From: Mesostigma viride
Taxonomy: Eukaryota; Streptophyta; Mesostigmatophyceae; Mesostigmatales; Mesostigmataceae
Direction of reading: 5' to 3'
DNA: 64,000 bases
Assembly: GCA_009746045.1 (NCBI GenBank)
Contig: RPFO01000167.1
Span: 1,239,574 to 1,303,573 of the forward strand
This document shows, in pieces, positions 52,415-63,404 of this stretch (position 1 is the first letter of the stretch; each line of letters begins with the position of its first letter). The translations under genes and the position numbers were made by a program. Under the pieces are notes generated by a model. The model saw only the letters and a list, made by a program, of their open reading frames with translations. It did no database searches and was not told where the DNA came from.

Positions 52415-53100
52415 CAATGCCTACTAGGAAGATGTTTGTCAAGGTTGCGTTTTGTTGACATTGTCAGTTCTTGTTCGATATTGTGTTATAGCCGGAGCTG
52501 ATTATAATGGCGGATGCGTCTTGACTCTTGAGGAAACGCATCATGTCGAGCAATTGATCCGACTGAATTTAGAGCTCAAAAAAGACGTGCGCAAAAGTAC
52601 TGATCTGAGCTCAGCCGTCAGCCATAACGTCTGCTCGTGATATATCTACAACAGGTAACTTGTCAACGATGTTGACGCGTAAGACGTACACACAACACCG
52701 CGAACCCGCCAAATTTTGACATAAATTATTGTCCGGATTTCGTCCGAGATCTAGATTTTTCCCGCGCCGCGAGAGACGAAAACGACGAAAACACCCATGG
52801 CGGTCGAGCATCAGCTAGCGTTCTGAAACCTGCGTCATTTCAGCCGCCTGAGGTGTCAAAACGAAGCTTACATCACGATTAATCCATGGAATAAGTTTGG
52901 AATGATATGCGCTGTGATTGCGACGAGGGCATTGAGCGGGACAAATATTTTTTTTGCAGCGCACAATTTTTTTCGCGAAATCCAGATTTCTCGGTGGTAC
53001 GTGTCTCACGGTCCTGGATACGGGAGGAAACGAAAAACCCGGCACGATAGCTCAGCTTGTTCGTTATAATATTCCCGAAGAGGTTAGTGTTTTCGTTTTT
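52415..53100 (+). other. Coding-like plus-strand stretch, unidentified
   Basis: Two blocks are protein-like. About 52,490-52,640 ends in a stop (LTLEETHHVEQLIRLNLELK). About 52,860-53,080 includes INPWNKFGMICAVIATRALS and, in another frame, LTVLDTGGNEKPGTIAQLVR before GAG|GTTAGT. Base composition is AT-richer than the left half. Frames do not join cleanly and no family is recognised. Confidence 0.3.
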
Positions 53101-53879
53101 TGAGTTTCGCTTTTAATTTTCCGGCATTTGCGTGAATAAACTGGGGGGTGCGAAATCCGTCTGTTTCTTGCGTCATGCAATGCATATCTTTATCGTCAGA
53201 TAATTACCTCTTTAGGCTATGCCCGACCTTCCTATACTGCCAGCCTGCGGCAATAAGCCAGCAGGACATATGGCGTGCACGAGATTCCGCGCAAAGGTCC
53301 CTAATGGTCTCCCGGCTGTGCAATAAGTGCGGTAAAAACTGCGAAAATTGCTTATAATGCCTGTAGAAAGCTCTTTGCGACAGTGTTTTCCAAGCGAGTT
53401 TATCGTTCTTTTGACGCCCGATACAAAAGGCAAAGGGGGGCATCGTTTTTAATTAGTCGGCATGCGGTTTCGAGGTGTGATGGGCCGGGCAGAGGACCTC
53501 GCCACGACACGCTGGGTTCAAGCTTCGCATCTCCCGGCAGCCATAAAGAAGCGCAGATTAAGCGAGGTGAGCGAGCTAGAGGGCCCAGGATCGCTGCTAA
53601 CGCAAGGCAGCTTCTCAAAGGGTAGAGAGCTGGATTAATAAGACGTTCTCAAGTGCATTTTGCAGTGGTTATTGCCACCTTGTCCAGATATTTGCCCTCG
53701 TCTTTCTGATTTAAAGACTGTTTTAAAGAGGGATAGGATAACGTTTCCAACGTTGTTGCTCATTCATTAAAGTAAAGAAAGAGCCTTTTCAGTTGCTGAC
53801 AACGAGATGGAAGCTGCCTCATGCAAACTACCCATGCAATGCAAGTGATGCAACGTGAGGCCATGCATGGCTAACGTTG
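53101..53879. other. No gene supported
   Basis: Unique sequence with only short open frames. Nothing recognisable. Confidence 0.5.
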
Positions 53880-55125
53880 ACTTCATGCGTGAGTTGGGCA
53901 GGTGGCTGGCTAGGTGTGTGGCTGGCTAGGTGAACGGGGCGTGTATGGAGGGACCTGATGGTGCGGGCGTGCGAGGGCAAATGGGCGGGCACATGCCTGG
54001 CTGGTTTGGGTGTTGGGTGGTTAGGTGGTTTGGTGATCGGGTTGTTGAGTGGTTAGGTGGTTAGGTAGTTGTGTAGCTGGTTGATTGGTTGGTTGGTTGT
54101 TCAGTTGCCCTGGAAGTCTTGGGTGGGAGGCTTAGGCTGTAGATGCTTCAAGGGATTCCTAGACATGGGTGGGTTCAATGGCAGGTGGCTGGCTGAAAGG
54201 TGGATGCCTTGGTAAATGGCTGGCCGAGTAGCTGGGAGCACAGGCAGGTGGAGAGGGTGGGTGGATGGGTGGCTGGTCATGATGGGTAGACGAGTGTTAG
54301 GGTGATCGGTTGTAGGCAGATGGCCAGGTGTCTGCGTGATGATAGGCTTTGGAGACTCCTAAGTGGGTGGGTAGTTAGATGTGTGAGTGAAACAATTGCA
54401 TGGGTTTGAGGATGGTGGGTTAGTGGTTGGGTGGTTAGGGATGCGTGTGGGTGGGTGGGTTGGTGGATGGGCCATTGGTGGTTGGTGGCTGGTGGATGTG
54501 TAGATGACTAGGTGTGGGTCGGTGGGCGAAGGGACGGGTAGATGGGCGGGTGGGCGCACAGATATGGATGCGTGGGTGGGTTTATGGTTGGGACCGACTC
54601 ACCTGATATCGCTGGTGAAGGGCTGTGCAGGTTGGGGGTGAGGTGGGGGGTGGCTGGCTGAGAAAGTGCATGTGTGGGTGGGTCAGTGGGTATAAGGGTG
54701 GGGGGGCACTGAGTGGTTGAGTGGGTGGGTGGGTGGGTGGGTCAAGGGTGGGTGGCCGGATGGTGCATATGGGGCATGCTGGCTGGGTGTTTAGGTGGTT
54801 GGGTGGTTGGGTGGTTGGCTCATTGGATGGGTGAGTGCTTCCTTATTACCTATTATAGGTGTGTGGGTTGCAAGCGCAGGTGCCTTGCTGGGTGGGTGAA
54901 TGTCCAAGTGGGTTGGTTAAGCTGGTTGGGTGCCTAGGTGCATGCGTGGTTATATAATAAGGTGGGTTAGCACGTGCACGGCTGGCTGGCTGGCTTTGGT
55001 CACTAGGTGGGTGGACGTGTGGGTGGCTGGGTGCACGGGCGCGCAAGAGTGTAAGCAGTTCATTGGGTGGGTGACCAGGTGGCTGCATGGGTGGGTTACT
55101 GCATGGGTGGCTCGGTGCCCACAAA
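53880..55125. repeat. GT-rich, strand-asymmetric degenerate repeat region
   Basis: The plus strand is dominated by GGTTGG, GGTGG and TGGCTGGGTGG words, with C nearly absent over long stretches. There is no single period, so it is an eroded collection of GGGT/GGCT simple repeats. Frames through it give Gly-Trp-Val or His-Pro-Thr runs and are not genes. Confidence 0.85.
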
Positions 55126-55616
55126 GCACAAGAGATGGAGACATGGGATATGCCAATACCATATCACGTGAGCATACGTGGATGCCAGGTGACATGTGCC
55201 AGCGGCTGGGTGTCACTTCACCTTGATGTTCGCTCGGCATGTTCTTGACATGTATTACACGTATATATCACGCATGGTGCGTGTTGGTAGCAACCAAATG
55301 GCTGTGTTCTAGTGACGTGGCATGTATTGTCCACCTTTCCTTCCCATTTTGCAATGTGCCAAGTAGTTTAAAGGTATGGTGTTATGGGGTATATATGGAC
55401 GTGCACTGCGCATCACAGCAATGTGGCATACTGGCAATGTCTACCTTACATTATACATTCTGCTAGCTATGGTCACCACTCAGGCATTCACATGCCCCAA
55501 GGTTTTGCACGCTGTTTGTACTAGTCATTCTTGAGTTGCCTGCAAAGAATTAACATGATGTGCCCTAGCTTGGGGAGTGTCTTGGTGGTTAGTGTTGTTA
55601 AAATTGTGATAAAAAA

Positions 55617-55663
55617 GAGCCAAAATGGTGACAAATGCAGGCAAATGTCACCATTTTGGGCTC
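55617..55663. repeat. Near-perfect hairpin
   Basis: GAGCCAAAATGGTGACA pairs with TGTCACCATTTTGGGCTC across a short centre, about 17 pairs with one bulge. It shares GACAAATGC with the hairpin at 55,790. Confidence 0.75.
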
Positions 55664-55789
55664 CGTATGATCTGAATTTTTGCACATGAATTGTGGGGAC
55701 CCTGTGTCAGGTGTTGGCATGATGACAATAGGTTTGGGTGTCATTCTGACATTATTTGGATTTAATATTAATTAAAAATTGCCATTTAC

Positions 55790-55823
55790 GACAAATGCTA
55801 GCACTATTTTGCTAGCATTTGTC
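55790..55823. repeat. Perfect 14-bp inverted repeat
   Basis: Arms GACAAATGCTAGCA and its exact reverse complement are separated by 6 nt (CTATTT). Both hairpins are followed by a GGGCTCCG word. Confidence 0.9.
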
Positions 55824-56339
55824 ACTAAATAGGGCTCCGAATGCCCTAGAACTTTGTACAAGGTCAGAACAACTCGTATTCGTCACCCTTGCAAAGTTAC
55901 AGCATAATCTGATATCAATTATTGTTGCTATGCAAGTGCAAGTGGTTTAGGTGGCCAGTTTTGGCCTTGGATCTGGAGTTAACTTAAGCAGGGAATACCA
56001 CGTAACCTTAACATTTTGACTCAACTACTCCACCACTAGCCAGACACATCCTGGGGAGTCGTGGGATCCAATCCTAGGTCAATCCAACCATAAACTTGCC
56101 ATGGGCCAGAATTTATGTAAAAAAAAGGCCATTTCAAGGTGTTGTGCATGAAGCTTCTGCTCTCTTATGGAGGCATTCCACTGACGCCATCGCCAAGAAA
56201 CTCCACGAGCTTGACGGGACCTTCGCCAGGCAAAACAACGGGAGGCCACCGACCGCGCTCGCCGCGAATGCCGAGTGCATGGTGCTGCGTCGTTTCCCCC
56301 AGAAGCCAGGACCGTGACTAGACGTCAACCACTCTTGCC

Positions 56340-57187
56340 GACGAGCGCTCTTGAAAGGATCAGCTTCTTACCCTCATGGGCCTGGTAGGTGAGGTAGAAC
56401 TGCGCGGGTGCCACCGCCTTCTCCACAGTGAGTCGATCCGTGCGGCACAAGGCGGCTCCCCCACCAGTCCTGCTCACCTTCCCCTCTGGCCCCTGAGCCC
56501 TGAGGCCTGAGGATCGACAAGCTGCGGTTCCTCTCTCGTCGCAAGAGGTTGCACGACCTCACCTGGACGCTGGACGACGACCTGACCCCCGCTCAGCAGC
56601 AGAGTGAGCAGCGACGCGACCTGTGGCCGGAATACCTCCGCCACAAGCAGGACCCCCAGAAGCCAAAGGTGTATACTGGAGGGGCGGGGACTTTATGATC
56701 AACCACAAGAATCACGTGGACGCCCCCGGCCAGCTGCGGGCTAGAGTAGCCCTAGGCCCCTAGCTTGAATCATTGAGTAGTCACTGCCGCCATGGCAGCC
56801 ATGCCTATAGAATGTTTGCCTAGCCGTGCCACCATACCTAGTCACGTGCACCGCTTAACGCACAGTACACGACTCCAGCCATAGCCTTAGCTTAGCCCTG
56901 TACAGCCCGAGCCTGGCAGCCATGCTACGTCCTCGCTATTGATTAGCTTACTTGCCCACGCTCCTTGAACATTATGATATGCTCACACAGGTCTTATTAT
57001 TACCGACCCACAGAACTTGCCGGATCGTCTATCGTGTCCGATTGCTGCTGTGGCATGCCTCTGGCATGAAGGAGAAAGGGGGTCTCTGCCCTTTCTTCCT
57101 GTTGTGCACATCATACAACAGGTATTAAAAGCACTCCGGTGCTCCGTGACTCCCCAACAGGGGCTCGAGTTTAATTAATTAATTAAT
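56340..57187 (+). mobile_element. LINE remnant: ORF1 C-terminus joined to type A 3' end
   Basis: Plus-strand pieces MGLVGEVEL, then IDKLRFLSRRKRLHDLTWTL, DDDLTPAQQQ and RRDLWPEYL match the ORF1 protein encoded on minus at 57.8-59.2 kb. The copy has frame breaks and runs straight into about 450 bp of non-coding sequence ending TGCTCCGTGACTCCCCAACA and (TTAA)n. No ORF2 lies between, so it is internally deleted or belongs to a short family. Sequence to the left (56.1-56.3 kb: IAKKLHELDGTFARQNNGR) may be more of the same ORF. Confidence 0.65.
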
Positions 57188-57844
57188 GGAGGCATTTAGA
57201 ATTCGGCGTTGTTGCAACTGGGATAAGGCCAATGCCATGTTGGGGCACAGGCGGCGCATGCGCCCGGATCGAAACAAGGCCCTGTCACGTTCTAGATACC
57301 ACTGGTGAGGCACTGAGGCTGAGGTGGGACTGGGCCTAGCTGCCCATATTCACCGAGTTTCTCTCGCAGAGCACTTTATTATTGCTGGCCAGACTCATGA
57401 ATTGAATTGAATTGTAACATAACTCCGTTGGGAGTATATGTAGCACATAGCCCAGAGAAGGGGCATATGGCCTATCATACATTCTAAGCTACTTCCTGCA
57501 AGGGTGGGAATGTAAACAACACTTGCTCTAGGTGCACTAGGGCACCTGCAACACCCAGAGTTTCAGGCAACACCCAGCTAAGGGGAGCCTGTCATAGGTG
57601 GGGAAGATCAGCACAGCTATACAAAAGCTAGGGCATGGCTGCTCAGCAGGGAGTGACCCCCTGCATGGGCACTGCATAATTAAATAAAGCTAGGCATCTG
57701 GTATCATCTGGAGGGTGGCTCATCATAGGCACACATGTACATGACTAAAAAAAAAAAGGCTAGGCCTAAGCTGGTATAGTGCCTGTAGTAGGCGGGCATG
57801 TACAAGGCCACTGTGTAACTATTCTACACTGCTGTTGTATTCCC

Positions 57845-59231
57845 CTAGGCTGGGGCTGGAGTTGCTGGGGCCGCGGTGGTCGAGGGGGTCGCGTGCCAGG
57901 GCTTGTGGCCGACGTAGATGGCCGCCCCCTTCCAGTACACCGGCTGGCCCGCCTTGGTCTGCCGGAGCTGGAGGTAGATCGGCCATAGCTCCCGTCGCCG
58001 TTGTTGCTGTGCCAGGGTCAAGTCGTCGTCCACGGTGAAGTGAGTATTCTCGAGCCGCTTGCGGCGTCGGAGGAACGAAATCTTGTCCGCTGGGCTATCA
58101 AAGATGAGAAGAAGCGGAGGCGCCCCTGCCTTACCCCGCGCGCGGGGGAGGCGGTGGGCGGTCAGCTTGATCTCACCAAGAAGGCCCATGCGTGCAAGGA
58201 TTTTGCTCTCAAACGCACGTGCAAGCTTCTCGGAATTCTCACCTGCTTCCATGTCGAAGTTCTTGAGTATGGCGTTGAGGCTGCGCTTGGCGAGCTCGGC
58301 CTCCTCGCGGAGGTCAAGCGTCTGCCGCTGGAGCTGGGCTGCGACGGCGGAGGTGGTGGAGGTGGTATGTTGCTTAAGCATGTCCGCCCAGGTCGTGATG
58401 GGAGGAGCATCGCCGGCCAGGCCAGCCGGGGCTGGTTTGGCGGCAATGTCCTTCACTGCCTGGGCGGTGAGGCCTGCTGTGTTCTGCAAGACCTCGATAG
58501 CGATTGCATTATCCTTGAGGCGCTGGTCGATGTCGCGGAGCTGGGCGGTGATGGAGTCGGTGGAGACGGAGGGGGGGGGGAGGTGGAGGCGAGGAGGGTG
58601 GCGGTGGCGGTGGGGATGGTGGGGAGCTCAGCAGCCAGCGTGCCGCCAAGTGCCGCCACATCTGCGGCAAGAGGGGTCACGTGCTGCTCGAAAGCTTCCT
58701 TGAGGAGGGTGCGGATGGTGGCTTCGGTGGGGAAGGTGGGGGGGGGCGGTGGGGAAGCCCAGATCTCGGATTCGGAGCGTCCAACAAGGGAGCAGAGGGC
58801 GAAGCGTTGAAGCCTGGGGCGAGGCATGCGGTGAATGATTGGGAGAGCCTCGCGGCGGGGTCGACAAGCTTGCCGTCACCAGGCCAGCGGCCACGGTTGT
58901 GGGACGTGAGGTACACGCACAGGGCTAGAAGCGAGGCGTGATTGCCGTAATACAAGTCTTCCATGAACCAACCGGGGCTGCGCTGCCAGAAGCCGGGGCT
59001 GTTGACGTCAAAGGAGCGCTCTTCCCAGGGCGGCTCAGCAGAGCGGCTGCGCTTAGGTTCAGGCGATGCTGATGGCGAGGCGAGCCCGGGAGGCTGGGCG
59101 AGCACCAGTGCACTACTAGTGTCACCGTTGCCATCTGGGCCGGTGGGCGAAGCTGCAGCCGAAGCTGCAGGCGTATTTTCATTGCCGAGCGCAGCCGCCA
59201 GGCTGCGTTGCGTCGAGAGGCGTTTGCTCAT
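57845..59231 (-). pseudogene. LINE ORF1 protein, frame-broken
   Basis: From ATG 59231 (MSKRLSTQRSLAAALGNENT) the minus strand encodes about 460 residues in three successive frames. Breaks fall near a G6 run (58,738) and a G9 run (58,568). The N-terminus is Ser/Ala/Pro-rich. A middle helical part (ITAQLRDIDQRLKDNAIAIE) could form a coiled coil. The C-terminal part (LLLIFDSPADKISFLRRRKR, VDDDLTLAQQQRRRELWPIY) resembles the RRM/C-terminal region of L1-type ORF1 proteins, which bind element RNA. Either the copy is decaying or the homopolymers are mis-sized. No RT follows on this strand. Confidence 0.6.
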
Positions 59232-59365
59232 CGTATATTAAGCGTAATAGCTTTGGGAAATTATATCAGCGTGTGCGTCTTAGAAAGACGAAGCGATTGT
59301 GATATTCACGGCCGAATTTGGTGCCCAAACGTGAAAGTTATGAGCTCCGCCGTCAGCCATGGCTA

Positions 59366-59402
59366 CCTCGTGGCTCGTGGCTCGTGGCTCGTGGCTCGTG
59401 GC
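59366..59402. repeat. 7-bp repeat (GTGGCTC)n
   Basis: Four to five units of GTGGCTC. Confidence 0.9.
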
Positions 59403-59479
59403 CAGACTCATGCAGCTGCCTTTATGCCCGACCAACTGGTCCGCACACAAGTTATGGCATGGCGGGGCAGGCACGGAGA

Positions 59480-60537
59480 TTCGGCTAGTGGAAAACTATC
59501 ATCTATGCAGACGACACGACCCTCTTCGAGGATGTCCACTGAGCACGTGCAGACGTGGCTTGACTGCCTCGCAATCGAGGCCCGACGAATGGTGGGGCTC
59601 AAGGTCAGCAGGAAGACCGAGGCCCTGGCGGTTGGGCTCACTCAACCACCGCCCGACCTCTAAGTTTTCCTTGATGGCTCGCGAGTCCAGTACCGCCGGG
59701 ACCGCGTCAAGTTGCGGGGTAGCTTACTAGCCCCAGCTGCGAGGCCGACGTGGACCACCCGGTATCTCCCTCGCCTGCATGGCACGCTTTGTAAACGCAA
59801 ATTCAGGGCCCTGTGGCGCAAGCCCTTGGGCAAGCTAGAGAAACAGGACCTGTACCAGGTCCGGCATGGTCCTCCCTGTTCTTACTTACGGGGCCGAGAC
59901 GTGGCCGTGGACCCTCACAGCCGACCTGGCCAAAAAGCTGGACATGCTGCGGTCAATTTTTCGTGTGCGGATACGCTGCTCACGTCCGCAAGGAGGACTT
60001 GTACCTAGGCCGCCATGCCTACTTATCACCATGCAGCACCATCAAGCAGAGGCGCCTGCAGCTAGCTAGTAGGGCACTTCGCTCGCACGTACCAACCAGG
60101 TAGACACCTCACATGGCCGGCCCCTCCGCAGGGCTGCATGCGACCTGCTCAGCCGGGCAGGCACCTCCTCACATGGCGTGGGCTGGGCCCAGCCAGGCTA
60201 GACGCTGCAAGGCCCACATCTTCAAAGAGCAGATCGTAGAGGACACTGATGGGGGGCCTAGGACTCTCCATGATTTGGAAAAAGATGATGGACAAGGCCA
60301 AGTGGGCTCAGGTTTAGAGGACAACGACCCCCCTCCAGTGGGGAAGCTGCTTGTTTGCACACGTGGGAAGCATGCTAGACAAGACCCCTAGGGTCGAGGG
60401 CACAATAGATATAGAGTAGGATTGTTTTGGTAGATATAGATTAGACCGGTAGGATCGCGTGTACCCATCCATCCATCCGGCTTGCTCCGTGACTCCCCAG
60501 CGGGAGCACAAGTTTAATTAATTCATTATTAATTAAT
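59480..60537 (+). mobile_element. LINE ORF2 (reverse transcriptase) fragment with type B 3' end
   Basis: IYADDTTLFEDVH (catalytic YADD at 59,504-59,515), then GLKVSRKTEALAVG, then LPVLTYGAETWPWTLTADLA and KKLDMLRSIFRV are consecutive landmarks of the C-terminal half of a LINE RT, lying in three frames with stops. The 3' end at 60.45-60.54 kb has (CCAT)n, GCTCCGTGACTCCCCAGCGG, GAGCAC and (TTAA)n. It is a 5'-truncated dead copy. Confidence 0.75.
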
Positions 60538-60842
60538 TAGTTAACTGGTCCGAGAACCGTTACAATTTAATTTGCTGTGCGCGTGGCTCCTGCGCTTTGG
60601 CCCATGGCAATTTTTGCAATGTTGCACTTTTTCGTTGTGACTGGTTTGGCACATAGCCACTCGCATGTTTCATTCTTATACCCATGATCGTTGCTTGAAT
60701 CAGCTGTTCTGGGCACATGAAAGAGAGGTTGCTAGGCATTGTAGGATTTCCAACCAACCACCCAGCATGGAATATGTGCTACATGATCTCCCAACGGAGG
60801 CATGTTATAATTTAATTGTAGGATTTCCAACCAACCACAAGC

Positions 60843-61437
60843 TTGCGGATGACTGTAGGTGTAAGTTGGCGATGCCCTAGGATCTGGAGACGTCCGTCCT
60901 ATAGTCAGCGAAAGTTGGTGCGAGAGGTCCCCAGTTCGATTCCGGTCGGATTCATTTGCAGATCGCGTTTTCCGCGTTTTCCGCGGACCGGCACTGAACG
61001 CAAATGTTTTTCACCTTTGCGGCGTGCCAAATCAGAATATACGCTTGGCTGATCTCGATAGTACCGGCTACGCCCCCTTCTAATAAAGAAGGTTCCAGCC
61101 GTGTTCAGCCCGTCTCACGTTGCGAGACTGAACAAGTCTCGCGTGCAGACACGTGTGTAGTACTCCTACACACACAGATCTCGAATGATTAATCTAGTAC
61201 CAAATCCGAAAGGCTTGCATCACTTCCCGGAAAGGAGAACTTTTGCGGATGACTGTAGGTGTAAGTTGGCGATGCCCTAGGATCCGGAGACGTCCGTCCT
61301 ATAGTCAGCGAAAGTTGGTGCGAGAGGTCCCCAGTTCGATTCCGGTCGGATTCATTTGCAGATCGCGTTTTCCGCGTTTTCCGCGGACCGGCACTGAACG
61401 CAAATGTTTTTCACCTTTGCGGTGTGCCAAATCAGAA
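60843..61437 (+). mobile_element. Dimeric tRNA-like short element with target duplication
   Basis: Two 195-bp direct copies (60843-61037 and 61243-61437, 2 differences) flank a 205-bp centre. The whole is bordered by AACCACAAGC, or AACCACAAGCTTG if the overlap is counted. Each copy contains TCCGTCC and, 50 bp on, GGTCGGA, which pair 6 of 7 as an acceptor stem. AGTTCGATTCC between them matches a Pol III B box. No anticodon arm is present. The centre has a hairpin GTGTGTAG...CTACACAC. Confidence 0.65.
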
Positions 61438-62992
61438 ACCACAAGCTTGTCATGTAACCTCTCAGTTCATTCCAGTTGCGTTCTGAAGCTGGCAGCTTGT
61501 GAGCCTGCAACCACTAATTGCCGTTTGTCGAGACAACTATTCCTGGATGCATGGCGATCCAACGTCGTGGAAGGACTAGGGTAATAGCTGCGCTGGTGCC
61601 TGGTTGTCTCCTTGATAGTCTGTTGCAACAAGAAGGTTCCTTGGATTCAGGTTGATTTCTCGAAAATTAAAAGATGAACTTTTAAGCAACATTATCCCAC
61701 ACGCATCCAAACCTCCATCATCCATCCGCTCCTTGCCTACCCACCAAATCGTACATACACCACCGCCCCCTGCCCACTCTCCAAGTAAGCACCCCAACCT
61801 TCCAGCCCAAGGCACAAGCAGATGCCCATGTAGCCACACACGTAGGGTTTGTTGTCGTTGACAACATTGCCGGGGCAGTCTGCACTGCCGCCGTCATTGT
61901 AGCTGGCTAGCTACCGTGCACAACATCTACTAGTGGCCATAGTGCACCGGTGCAAATGTTGCGCTGCAAAATCTGTGTGATCTGACAATGGGATTGGTAC
62001 AAAAAAACACTGGTCAAGCACTGGAAGGCGCTACTAACCCGTGCACACAGACTGCAAAAAGGTGTGGCAGCTGGTCCGGTGCCAATCCGGATGCCAAGTC
62101 ACCTCAGCATCCGGCACCAAAGTGATTTCCATGCCAGCGGCCTGTCCCGCTCCAACGCGGCGCAGCGCGCGCCCACAGTTGTGGTCCGGCCGGCCACACT
62201 TGGACACTTGGAGGCAGGCGCTGGGCGCCACTGCCATGACGGACTTGAGCACACGCCATGCCACAACGGAAAAGTGCCAGAGCATCGTGCCCTGGCCCCC
62301 TGCGATGCAATGCAGGTGCAAAAGTGCGTAAGCCGGGACTCCGTGCTTAAACCGGGACTCGAAGCAGCCGGTGCGCGACAGCTGCCATTGCCCGGGCAAT
62401 CTTTGCAGCGAGATACGGTGTAGCGTGGTGGGAGCTCCCCAATGGCCATTGGCCCGGCCACGTGCTAAGTCTCATCTCAATCAAGGATGGGAACAGGGAG
62501 CTCCCGACCATGCATATGTGTGGCGCACAATGTGCTCGTTTGTCACGTATGTGTCGTGTGGTGGCTCGGGGGCGCCGCCAGCCCGCAGGTTTCCGTGCTA
62601 GGCCGCGCGGTTCGCATTTGCGAGCCCCGCATGGCAACTTCGCAAGACTTTCCGATAATCTTCACCAGGGCCCAAGAGCCCCATCATACTGTACCCCTGG
62701 CGCCCAAAAGCTAACACCCATTGCGTGCTTCGGCGCACACTGAGAATCCAGCCATGGTGACTCCATATGTTAAAACGTTGTGCCGCCGTCAGTACTTTCA
62801 CTCCGGCCACCTGTGGAAGGACCCCCGGTTTGCCAGGTGTACGTGCATGCTGTCGCTACCCGTCCCCCACGTGATCCACACACAAGGATGATGCTACCTG
62901 TGGTGACAGTTATCATGCAGATGATAACGTTGTCTCATTGATATGGAACGAGCACATGCAGCACGCGCCATGGGCATGCTCGGCACGCGGGC
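61438..62992. other. No gene supported
   Basis: A minus frame at 62,034-62,399 is open for 121 codons (GTMLWHFSVVAWRVLKSVMA) but has an acceptor-like CTTTTTGCAG inside it and no recognisable domain. The rest is unremarkable. Confidence 0.45.
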
Positions 62993-63247
62993 TCAGGCGC
63001 GCAGGCGGTCGTTGCGCGCGTCGTCCTTGGCCGCCGCCTTTGCCTCCTTCTGCTGTCCCCCCGCCGTGGCAGATTTGCCTGTCGTGACGAGATGGATCGG
63101 GCAGGAACATGGGTGAGGGCAGGGGAATGGATCGGGGCAGGAACACGGGTGAGGGCAGGACGGCCTGGATGATCTGGCGGTCGACAGAAAACACGGCAAG
63201 GGCTTCATAACCCAGCTCACGCAGAAGCCGTGGCATGACCATGCGTC
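62993..63247 (-). CDS. 3' end of an unidentified minus-strand gene
   Basis: After acceptor CTTCCTTCTAG the minus strand reads RMVMPRLLRELGYEALAVFS, then VDRQIIQAVLPSP. About 60 bp of imperfectly duplicated CCCTCACCC.TGTTCCTGCC follow. Then acceptor CGTCACGACAG leads to a charged tail KSATAGGQQKEAKAAAKDDA ending RNDRLRA and a stop at 62,993. The donor between the two blocks is unclear. A further upstream block (QLYNTLIGMQSVATCWNGHY) near 63.3 kb may belong to it. The function is unknown. Confidence 0.4.
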   Translation of the reverse strand, partial: DAWSCHGFCVSWVMKPLPCFLSTARSSRPSCPHPCSCPDPFPCPHPCSCPIHLVTTGKSATAGGQQKEAKAAAKDDARNDRLRA

Positions 63248-63404
63248 TAGAAGGAAGTGTGTAGTGGCCATTCCAACAAGTGGCTACAGACTGCATGCCG
63301 ATTAATGTGTTGTACAGTTGGCCACCGGTGAAAGGGCAGGCAGGGAAGCACTGAGCATCAGCGCCAGCGGATGGACCGGTCCTCGCGGCATTGGCAGGAA
63401 TCAT

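Noticed and set aside
60890-60956. Functional tRNA gene
   Set aside because: Acceptor-like arms and a B box are present, but there is no anticodon arm. The unit is part of a 195-bp repeat in a mobile element.
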